Below, piece by piece: positions 23,446-30,300 of a stretch of 44,529 nucleotides of DNA. Positions within the stretch are counted from its first letter, which is position 1; the number at the start of each line of letters is the position of its first letter. The notes beneath the pieces are model-generated. The model worked only from the letters and a program-made list of their open reading frames with translations. It ran no database searches and was not told the origin of the DNA. Origin of the DNA: a virus; IMG/VR virus record IMGVR_UViG_3300045258_000119, positions 1 through 44,529 of that record, one strand, 5' to 3'. Made by a program: the position numbers and the translations under genes.

Positions 23446-23908
23446 TCACCATGCGCTCGAAGCGGATTTCGCGTTCGAACCAACCGCGCCCCAGGAATGG
23501 ACGGAAGCGCGGCACGCCGGTGATCGCCACCCGCTCGCAATGCCCCCCGCGCGCGATGCTCTCGAACATCGGCAGAAATTCCGCCATGTCCTCGATGTCA
23601 GGCCCCACCGTGCGGATGTCGAACACACCGTCACGCACTTCGCTCACGGCGATGCACTTCAATGTGGCGTCCTTGGCTTCCATGACGCCCCACAGGCGGA
23701 AACGGCCGCTGACCAGCCCCGAGGCCACATCGTTTACGGTGAGGCTGCCGAAGCGCTTGGCGCTCTTGGCGCAAGCGTCCTGCACTAGCTTCATCACGAG
23801 GCGCGCAAGCTGCGCGTTGTCTTCCATTGATTGCCGGGTGATTTCGCCGAAGATGCGTTTCGGGGCGGTGTTGACTGGCGCTTCTGCTGCCACTTCTGCG
23901 ACGCTCAC
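23429..23908 (-). CDS. Conserved tail-region protein with GNAT-like ending, 159 aa
   Basis: GTG at 23908 overlaps the adaptor stop (GTGA). The protein contains a helical N-terminal half (MEDNAQLARLVMKLVQDACA) and a beta-rich C-terminus ending GVPRFRPFLGRGWFEREIRF, similar in pattern to the product of 21133-21510. Phage proteins of this type are usually called hypothetical; an N-acetyltransferase-like fold without a clear acyl-CoA loop is my best guess. Confidence 0.6.
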   Translation of the reverse strand: MSVAEVAAEAPVNTAPKRIFGEITRQSMEDNAQLARLVMKLVQDACAKSAKRFGSLTVNDVASGLVSGRFRLWGVMEAKDATLKCIAVSEVRDGVFDIRTVGPDIEDMAEFLPMFESIARGGHCERVAITGVPRFRPFLGRGWFEREIRFERMVNVPAS

Positions 23909-24564
23909 ACCACCACCCTCGGCCTTGCCACTTGCCGCGCGCCCGATGCGCGCGCTTGCTTGTCATTGAGATTGAGCGCCCGAATCGCCGCCGCGAACTT
24001 GGTGCGGAACGCCGCTTCGCGGTCGTCGTCAGTGTAAGCGCAAGCGTGCATCAAGCAGCCGTTGAGATACACCTGCGGCGCGTTCAAGATGATCCAGTCG
24101 GTGTCGCTGTCGGCGCTCACCGCCGTGAACTTCTCCAGCCACTTGATCTTGATCGGCCCGACCGATGCCGGCGCCAACGAAAGCTTGTCGCCCTCGATGG
24201 TGTAAACGTATTGCGGGCTGGTGGTGTCGGCGAGCGCGTTGGCCATTTTGCGGAACTGCCACGGCTCCACATAATTCAGCGACGAACTGCCACTCGCTGT
24301 CGGCACAAGGTCGATGAACTCCAGCCACGTTGTGGATATGCCCGTTGAGATCGTGATGACACCGCCGCTCGCAGGCGTCACCGTCGATTCGTTTTCCATG
24401 GCGCGGATGCGCAGCGGCTTAATGTCCTGCCCGTCGCCGTAATACATCTGCGACTGCACTTGCGGGAAGAAGTCCGTTCCCACCAGCGCCGCGGTGACGC
24501 CGCCGCCGGTGTAGGCCCAACTTGCCACGGCTGATTTGAGAGTCCCAAAAGTGGAGAGGGTCAC
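23905..24564 (-). CDS. Head-to-tail adaptor protein, 219 aa
   Basis: GTG at 24564 overlaps the previous stop. The sequence pattern (FFPQVQSQMYYGDGQDIKPL, PWQFRKMANALADTTSPQYV, then WIILNAPQVYLNGCLMHACA) matches the phage adaptor family (P22 gp4-like without lysozyme, SU10-type), in which a helical bundle sits under the portal. The helix with YLNGCLMHACAYTDDD and the following basic helix (KFAAAIRALNLNDKQAR) is characteristic. It connects portal to nozzle. Confidence 0.75.
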   Translation of the reverse strand: MTLSTFGTLKSAVASWAYTGGGVTAALVGTDFFPQVQSQMYYGDGQDIKPLRIRAMENESTVTPASGGVITISTGISTTWLEFIDLVPTASGSSSLNYVEPWQFRKMANALADTTSPQYVYTIEGDKLSLAPASVGPIKIKWLEKFTAVSADSDTDWIILNAPQVYLNGCLMHACAYTDDDREAAFRTKFAAAIRALNLNDKQARASGARQVARPRVVV

Positions 24565-25202
24565 GCCGCCTTCTCCGCTGCTTCGTCAGTGCGCCAATGG
24601 CGCGCGATCCAGCCAACATGCATCAGTTCATGTGGTTTTCCCAATCCATGAAAGTACACAATGCGCGTATCGTCAGTGAGCCCATCGCGCTTGATAGCAC
24701 CTTTCCACGAGCAAACCTGCCCCGGAAAAATGTCGTCGATCACCGCCACGTCCTGCCGGCGTATCCATTCCATGTCGTTGCCGCCTTTGAAGTCATCATA
24801 AATGCGGCGGCAGCCGTGCGGCACCAGCGCCACGCCATTGCAGACTTTCTCAGGGAAGAACGGGTCGCGCGGCACGGCCAGCTTCTTGCCGCCGATAGCG
24901 TAGGCAGCGAGGTGATCGCAATTGCCAACCACGATGGTATCGAGGCCCACCAGGATCATCGGCTCGCCCAGTTTGTACGGCTCAATACAACTTGCATAAG
25001 ACGGCTCACCTTCGAGCCATTGCGTCTCGATGCCTGGGCTGAATATGCGTGCGCGATCGGTGAAACACACGAAGCGAAATGGAAGCGTAAGGTTGCGACG
25101 GAAGCCTGCATAAAGCTTCTCCACCCATTCGTCGGTGTAGCAACGGGAGAAGCTGAAGCTCTCTGGCGTCGCGTCCCACAGCAGCGTCGCGATGGTGATC
25201 AT
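24561..25202 (-). CDS. GT8-like glycosyltransferase, 213 aa
   Basis: ATG at 25202 overlaps the stop in front (ATGA). The fold is GT-A type: a first beta-alpha unit (MITIATLLWDATPESFSFSR), then MILVGLDTIVVGNCDHL with Asp-Thr at the position of the DxD metal site, then FHGLGKPHEL, which matches the HxGxxKP motif of family 8-like retaining glycosyltransferases. Such enzymes transfer a sugar from a nucleotide sugar to a glycan or protein. The strict DxD is reduced (LDT), so the metal ligand set is uncertain. It is part of a three-gene glycan cassette between head and tail genes. Confidence 0.7.
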   Translation of the reverse strand: MITIATLLWDATPESFSFSRCYTDEWVEKLYAGFRRNLTLPFRFVCFTDRARIFSPGIETQWLEGEPSYASCIEPYKLGEPMILVGLDTIVVGNCDHLAAYAIGGKKLAVPRDPFFPEKVCNGVALVPHGCRRIYDDFKGGNDMEWIRRQDVAVIDDIFPGQVCSWKGAIKRDGLTDDTRIVYFHGLGKPHELMHVGWIARHWRTDEAAEKAA

Positions 25203-25837
25203 CGCTCTTTCACACCCAGCACTGCATCTTTGGCAAAAATACTGAAGCTGTTTACTGGATCGCGAATGCTCTCGGCCCATGTCGGTGTTCGCACCAGATC
25301 GGACGCAAACCGCATGCGCTTCTTTTGGCTCTCGTCGCCAATCGGAAACACCGTGCCGTTGGACAACAGCATATGCCCATCCGGCACGTCCTTGGCGCAC
25401 ACCGCGCCCGCTGGGATCATCGCACCCTTACCGATGTGCACGCCCGCCAGCACCACTGCGTTAGCGCCCACGCTTGCGCCATCATCAATGATGATCGCCC
25501 ATTTACTGCCTTCCCACCCGCCATCGAACGCGTCTGTGTCGAAACCGTCTTTGTTAGCGCGCGGCCAGGCGTCATTCGCTAGCGTTACGTTCGGCCCAAT
25601 GAAGACATCGGACCCGAGCTTGAAACCGGGACCCGCAGCCAAGTTGTGACAGAGGATGGTGCGATCACCTGCGACGCTACCGTCAAAACAGGCACCAGAA
25701 GCCACCACGCAATCTTTTCCAAGTCGCGCCCCACGTATAATCGACGCGAACTGCCAGATACGCGTACCATTACCAATCTTGCAGTCATCATGCACCACTG
25801 CCATGGGGTGGATAAATACGCCGGGGCGTTCGATCAT
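25199..25837 (-). CDS. Hexapeptide-repeat acyltransferase, 212 aa
   Basis: ATG at 25837 overlaps the preceding stop (ATGA). Left-handed beta-helix repeats ([LIV]-G-x-x-x-x pattern) are clear: KIGNGTRIWQFASIIRGARL, RLGKDCVVASGACF, GSDVFIGPNVTLAND and GASVGANAVVLAGVHIGKGA. A loop with HNLAAGP replaces the more common catalytic loop. This matches WbbJ/LpxA-type O- or N-acyltransferases, which acetylate nucleotide sugars or glycans. Substrate not readable; operon position suggests the same glycan as the two flanking glycosyltransferases. Confidence 0.8.
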   Translation of the reverse strand: MIERPGVFIHPMAVVHDDCKIGNGTRIWQFASIIRGARLGKDCVVASGACFDGSVAGDRTILCHNLAAGPGFKLGSDVFIGPNVTLANDAWPRANKDGFDTDAFDGGWEGSKWAIIIDDGASVGANAVVLAGVHIGKGAMIPAGAVCAKDVPDGHMLLSNGTVFPIGDESQKKRMRFASDLVRTPTWAESIRDPVNSFSIFAKDAVLGVKER

Positions 25838-27309
25838 GCGGCGGCCTTCAATTGCATCTGCGCCAGCGCCACCGACACGCGCTTGATCACGTTGCTCCAA
25901 TCGCCGTCCTCGTCGCCGCGTTGGCGGAACGTCCGCACGCTTTCGTAAAACCACATGGCGTCTTGACTAGCGGGCGCTGCCGCATCGCTGTAGCGCCACG
26001 GCGGATTGTGCGGCACCAGCGCCCAGGTCGGCACGCCGAGCGCGCCGGCCATGTCCGCCGTCGAATTGGTCGCCGTGATGATCAAGTCCAGCGACGCTGT
26101 GAGTGCCGCCAAATCATCCATGTCGGCGCCCTTCTTGGTCGCCCAATGCGGGTTTAGCACTTGCGGGAACGCTTCTAGCTCCTCACGGCGGTCTTCGTAT
26201 TCGAGGTTTACCCAAGTGACGTTGGGGTGATCGGCGATGATTTTTGATGCCAGGTCAAAAGAGAGCGTCCGCTTGGAGCGCCCTGTCGCCCAAGTTCCGC
26301 CAGTCCAGCTAATTCCCACTTTTTGCCGTCCCACACCTTGAGCGCGCCCGTGCGGTGACTCACCGCCAATTCGCCTAGCGCTATCGGACCCTCGTTGTGA
26401 AAATTGCGCGGATTCATTTGCTGCAAGCCAAGCGCGCCAAGCGGCGCAACGAGCGGGATCAGCGGTAAGGAAGCCGCTCCGAGCAAAAGGTTCCTGCGCG
26501 AAATACTCACCCAATCCTCCCATCTCAATGTGGTAGTCCGCTTTTTCCACAAGCGGCCATTCAATGTAGTTCTGTAGCAGCGTCCCGTAAACCTTGGCCT
26601 TCGGAAACGACCGTTGCAAGATGCCGTCCATGCGCGGTGAGCACTCGATGACGCCGTCGAAGTCCGCCGGGACCATCGACATGAACATGATTTCGTCGCC
26701 CACGCCCTGTTCGCCGTGGATGATCAACTTACAGCCCTTTTGCCCCTTCCAGCGCGGCAGATCGTAGCTGCGTGAGGTTTTGGGGCGAACCTCTTCATTG
26801 CCCGCTGTCGATTTGTAGAGCGTCCACGCCTCATCCCAGCGTCCCAGGTGTAGCATGGCGAAGGCGCGGTTATGGGCTGTGTCCCAGCCCTTGCCGGCCT
26901 TCTCGGCCCAATCCAGCGCCTCGCTGTGGCGGCCGATCTGCGAGGCCACGTTGCACAGATTGTCGTACATGCCCGCCGGCGCATCGCCGTACTTCAGCGC
27001 TTCCTTGAAGGCGCGGTAGCTTTCCTCGGGCTGATAGTTCTGTAGCGCAAAGCCGATATTGTTCCAGATCGCGCCAAGCTTGATCTTGTCGTTGGTGGCG
27101 CAACGCGCCGCGTTGAGCAGGATGCATGCGAGCCCCTCCTGGCCGCCGTGCAGCATCGCCGTTCCCGCCACGAACATGGCGTCCACATTGGCTGGCTCGC
27201 GGCGCAGGATTTCGTCGGCGCTGGTCAGCATCTTCATAGTGTCGCGCGCTTCCGAGGCGCGCTGCATCAGCTCGACCAGCTTTTCGGTTTCGGTGCGGAT
27301 TTTCTTCAT
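25834..27309 (-). CDS. TPR repeat protein fused to a glycosyltransferase-9-like domain, 491 aa
   Basis: Residues 1-170 are tetratricopeptide-type helix pairs (IWNNIGFALQNYQPEESYRA, AFAMLHLGRWDEAWTLYKST). From about 190 the sequence follows a GT-B architecture: KLIIHGEQGVGDEIMFMSMV, then KVGISWTGGTWATGRSKRTL, and TNSTADMAGALGVPTWALVP near the end, the ADP-heptose/GT9-like signature for nucleotide-sugar binding. A stretch at about 310-330 (SARRIGGESPHGRAQGVG) looks like an insertion. TPR-GT proteins usually modify proteins or surface polysaccharides. Confidence 0.75.
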   Translation of the reverse strand: MKKIRTETEKLVELMQRASEARDTMKMLTSADEILRREPANVDAMFVAGTAMLHGGQEGLACILLNAARCATNDKIKLGAIWNNIGFALQNYQPEESYRAFKEALKYGDAPAGMYDNLCNVASQIGRHSEALDWAEKAGKGWDTAHNRAFAMLHLGRWDEAWTLYKSTAGNEEVRPKTSRSYDLPRWKGQKGCKLIIHGEQGVGDEIMFMSMVPADFDGVIECSPRMDGILQRSFPKAKVYGTLLQNYIEWPLVEKADYHIEMGGLGEYFAQEPFARSGFLTADPARCAAWRAWLAANESAQFSQRGSDSARRIGGESPHGRAQGVGRQKVGISWTGGTWATGRSKRTLSFDLASKIIADHPNVTWVNLEYEDRREELEAFPQVLNPHWATKKGADMDDLAALTASLDLIITATNSTADMAGALGVPTWALVPHNPPWRYSDAAAPASQDAMWFYESVRTFRQRGDEDGDWSNVIKRVSVALAQMQLKAAA

Positions 27310-27402
27310 GCTAAACTAGCCGTCCGCTACGACGCCCTGACTGGCGAATATGGCGTAAGAACATGTGCAGCCGTCCGCACGCGATTTGACGGTCTAGGCC
27401 AG

Positions 27403-27777
27403 TCACTTGAAGTTCACCGGCGCCGTTTTCAGCTTGCGGTAATCCGCGTCATTCCAGCGGCCATACATGAAACACTCCCACTCCTCATTCTCTTCGAGAA
27501 ACGAATAAATCTTGTCGGCAGGCGCACGCGACGCGTTGAACTCATTGAGCCAACGCTGCAACTCGGTCAACGGCACGCGCCCTACATGCCAGAAGTCATT
27601 GTCGTCGCCGCGCCAGGTGGCGTCCTTGGCCATGCCCTGGTTGTAGCTCGCGGCGTTCAGATCGAGGATGGCGTCCACGTTCTCCGTGCGTGTGATCGTG
27701 TAGCTCTTTTCCGCCGCGTTGTAATCGAACGTCTCCACCGCGCCGGTCAGCGGGCAGATGTCGAAGAGGATGGTCAT
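27403..27777 (-). CDS. Conserved hypothetical protein, 124 aa
   Basis: ATG at 27777 follows AAGGGAGACGAC, a good ribosome site after the capsid terminator. It starts MTILFDICPLTGAVETFDYN. The content is Trp/Asp-rich (ATWRGDDNDFWHVGRVPLTE) and reminiscent of small head- or capsid-associated proteins in podovirus operons. No motif was recognised. A 93-bp gap follows before the TPR-glycosyltransferase gene, with nothing seen in it beyond a short repeated GCGGACGGCT. Confidence 0.7.
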   Translation of the reverse strand: MTILFDICPLTGAVETFDYNAAEKSYTITRTENVDAILDLNAASYNQGMAKDATWRGDDNDFWHVGRVPLTELQRWLNEFNASRAPADKIYSFLEENEEWECFMYGRWNDADYRKLKTAPVNFK

Positions 27778-27788
27778 GTCGTCTCCCT

Positions 27789-27827
27789 TAAAAACCCAAA
27801 TCGGGCGGCCATCGCTGACCGCCCGAT
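27789..27827 (-). terminator. Rho-independent terminator behind the major capsid gene
   Basis: On the - strand: ATCGGGCGG, 10-base loop, CCGCCCGAT, then TTTGGGTTTTT. The 9-bp perfect stem and T-rich tail form a classical terminator 30 bp behind the capsid stop. It would keep capsid mRNA high relative to the genes behind. Confidence 0.85.
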
Positions 27828-27858
27828 ACTCAGCATTTCTGCCGAGTGGTCAACCTCG

Positions 27859-28848
27859 TTACGAAGACATATCCGCAATCTTCGCGGACGCCGCCTGGTT
27901 CTTGGAGCACAACGTCGCCTCGGCCAGAAGCTCTCGCTTCTCGGCGTCGCCGGTTTGCGCCAGTTCGAACACCCTGAACGGCCGCAGATAGTGCAGCGAC
28001 CAGTATTCGGGGTCGATGATCATCGCCGTGCGTTCCCGCGAGAAGCGGTTCGGCACGACCCTGAGCTTGCCAAAGTCCGACAAGTAGAGATCGGCCGCCG
28101 CAACGATGGTCAGCACGGAGGGCGTCGCCGCGTTGCCGAAGTCGCTGTACTTGGTGGTGATGCCGGCGAAGGCCGAGATGCGCTGCTTGTTGCGCGGCCC
28201 GACCATGATGATGGACGGTTGCCCGCCCGCCACCCACGCCAGCTTGATTGCCGACTTCAGGATAGCTTCCGTGATGGTGCGCAGATTCGAAGACGAACCG
28301 TCGACCGCCGCGGTGACCGTGCCGGCCGCCGTGAAGCCGCCGTTGGCGCCATCGGTGATGCCCGCCGTGCCGCCATAGATCGAGTTGGCGGTGATCCAGG
28401 CCTCGAACCCGGCCGACTTGCGGCCCGCTGCGGAGGTGCCGGCCGATGAGGCATAGTTGCCGCACAGGTTGGTCTCCATGTCGCGCTTGATTTCCTTGCC
28501 GCGCTTGGCAATTTGATACGCCAATTCCTGTTCGCGGCCGGCAGTGGTCACGGCGTTCGCCGTGCCCGACACGTTGATCGCCTTCGCCCAAATCTGCGTA
28601 TAGTTGCGCAGGCGAGTGGTCGGCGTGAACGTCAGCGCGGTCGGGTCAGCGCCTTCGACCGCCGCATTGGTGCCGGACGCCGACGCGAGCGCATCGGTCT
28701 GCCATTCAATGAAGCGGTTTTTGGCGGCGGCGCCTTTGCGAAGCGACGTGAAGAACGGCACTTCCATCGGCGTAATGTCGTAAATTTCGTCGCTCAGGTC
28801 CTCGCGGATACCGATCTGACGATAGGTCTGTGTTTGGGTAGTAACCAT
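27859..28848 (-). CDS. Major capsid protein, 329 aa (DUF5309-like)
   Basis: The opening (TQTYRQIGIREDLSDEIYDI, then TPMEVPFFTSLRKG) is characteristic of the DUF5309/SU10-type major capsid family, an HK97-fold head protein. The later parts (LRNYTQIWAKAINVSGTANA, LYLSDFGKLRVVPNRFSRER) fit the same family. It is preceded by a scaffold-like gene and a hairpin and followed by a strong terminator, as expected for the most highly expressed gene. ATG at 28848 is followed by MVTTQTQTY. Confidence 0.85.
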   Translation of the reverse strand: MVTTQTQTYRQIGIREDLSDEIYDITPMEVPFFTSLRKGAAAKNRFIEWQTDALASASGTNAAVEGADPTALTFTPTTRLRNYTQIWAKAINVSGTANAVTTAGREQELAYQIAKRGKEIKRDMETNLCGNYASSAGTSAAGRKSAGFEAWITANSIYGGTAGITDGANGGFTAAGTVTAAVDGSSSNLRTITEAILKSAIKLAWVAGGQPSIIMVGPRNKQRISAFAGITTKYSDFGNAATPSVLTIVAAADLYLSDFGKLRVVPNRFSRERTAMIIDPEYWSLHYLRPFRVFELAQTGDAEKRELLAEATLCSKNQAASAKIADMSS

Positions 28849-28867
28849 GGCGTCCTCATAAGCGAGG

Positions 28868-28887
28868 GCGCCCGTATTTCAGGGCGC
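28868..28887 (-). promoter_or_regulatory. Intercistronic hairpin upstream of the capsid gene
   Basis: GCGCCC and GGGCGC flank an 8-base loop in the gap between the scaffold stop and the capsid ribosome site. There is no T-tract. It could stabilise the capsid mRNA 5' end after processing or slow polymerase; function is inferred from position only. Confidence 0.5.
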
Positions 28888-28889
28888 GC

Positions 28890-29972
28890 TCAGCGTTGCT
28901 TGAGAGCGCCAGATTTCAGGAGATAATTTGCGAACGCGTCGGTCGATCCAGTGTCACGCAATTCCTTGCGCGCTTCGTTTATGAATTGCCCATTCTTTGC
29001 CCGAGGTGGTGTCGGCGCTTGGCCGTTGACCATCTTCGGCGCCTTTTCCTGAATGGCTTTCTTCACCTCAACCGCCTTCACTGGGGCCTTTTCCGCCTTG
29101 ATGAGCTTGTCGAGATTGACCATCAGCTTGTGGTGAAACGGCATCTTGGCCAGCACTTCGGGCGGGATGCCGAGCACTTCCTCGGCATCCTTGATGAGTG
29201 CGGTAGCGCGCGTTTCGCGCTTGGCGCTGTCCTTCCAATCCTCCCACCCCTTCACACGAGAAAGCCGCTCGTGCTCGCGGGAGTTCTGGATTTGGTCAGC
29301 CACCGTTAGCGCTTCCGCCTTTTGCTTCGAGGCGTCGGCATGGGCTTGTTGCACCTGCTTGATCACATCGACCTGACGGTCATAGTTGATCTTTTGCAGG
29401 TGGTACTGTTCTGGATTGTAATATTGGCTATTGACGTCCAGCAACGCCTCGGACGGCATGAGCGGGCGCGGCATCATCTTTAACGCCGCCTCCGCTCGTG
29501 TGATCACTACGTCATGCGCCTTAGCAATCTCGTCGATGATCGTGTCCTGCTCTTGCTGGTACTTCGCCTCAGCCTGATTGATGACGTTCGCAATGTCCCC
29601 TTGAATCTGGCGTTGTGCTCGAATCGCCGCGATGGCTTCGGCCTTAGTCATCTTGACCGGCTCGTCGCCTTCCTTCTCGGCTGGCAATTCGAAAATCTCG
29701 TCTCCCTCAGCATCGGCCTTCGCGCCGTCTTCGCCATCAGGCTCCGTCTTCTCGGCGGTCTGATCTTCCCCCGCCTTCGCATCGGCCGCTTCCCCCTCCA
29801 ACTGCTCCAAATCGGTAGAGCCGTCGTATTCGGTTGCGTCCGCATTCGCGCTATTCTTGCGCGTATCTTCTTTCGCAGGCGCTTGGCCGCCCGTTAGTTT
29901 CGCTGTGATTTTGGCGACAGCATCATTTAACGCGCCGTCGCTTTCATCAAAGATTTCGGTGTCCATCGACAT
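28890..29972 (-). CDS. Scaffolding protein, 360 aa
   Basis: The protein is acidic and highly helical, with a disordered acidic N-terminal third (DLEQLEGEAADAKAGEDQTA) and long coiled-coil segments (QAEAKYQQEQDTIIDEIAKA). The basic C-terminus (KAIQEKAPKMVNGQAPTPPR) could bind the capsid interior. Position directly before the major capsid gene is the classical place of a scaffold. ATG at 29972; a second ATG at 29966. Confidence 0.75.
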   Translation of the reverse strand: MSMDTEIFDESDGALNDAVAKITAKLTGGQAPAKEDTRKNSANADATEYDGSTDLEQLEGEAADAKAGEDQTAEKTEPDGEDGAKADAEGDEIFELPAEKEGDEPVKMTKAEAIAAIRAQRQIQGDIANVINQAEAKYQQEQDTIIDEIAKAHDVVITRAEAALKMMPRPLMPSEALLDVNSQYYNPEQYHLQKINYDRQVDVIKQVQQAHADASKQKAEALTVADQIQNSREHERLSRVKGWEDWKDSAKRETRATALIKDAEEVLGIPPEVLAKMPFHHKLMVNLDKLIKAEKAPVKAVEVKKAIQEKAPKMVNGQAPTPPRAKNGQFINEARKELRDTGSTDAFANYLLKSGALKQR

Positions 29973-29985
29973 TGGCTTTTGCCGC

Positions 29986-30300
29986 CTATCTCACGATTTC
30001 GATCGGGTTCTTTTTCCGACCCTCAAGAACGTCCAGCTCATTTGTCAAACCGGACTCAGTTTTGGTTGCGTGCTCGATCGCCCGGCGCGCATGCCGCGCG
30101 GCCTCAATAGCGATCTGCAAGCGATAACGGTTGATGTCGTCGGCGGCCTCGCACTTCAGCATCCGCTCGATCAGTTCGCGTTCGTACAAATCCCATGCCT
30201 GCGCCCACATCGTGGTGGTGGACATGGTGCGGGCGTCAGCGACCAGCGCCAGCGCTTCGCTAAGTTGGGCGATGCGGTCGGCCCGCGTGGGGTTATTCAT
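29986..30300 (-). CDS. Small helical protein between portal and scaffold, 104 aa
   Basis: ATG at 30300 overlaps the portal stop. Helical throughout (RADRIAQLSEALALVADART, WAQAWDLYERELIERMLKCE) with a basic C-terminus. Small genes at this place in P22-like phages are of unknown function. Confidence 0.7.
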   Translation of the reverse strand: MNNPTRADRIAQLSEALALVADARTMSTTTMWAQAWDLYERELIERMLKCEAADDINRYRLQIAIEAARHARRAIEHATKTESGLTNELDVLEGRKKNPIEIVR

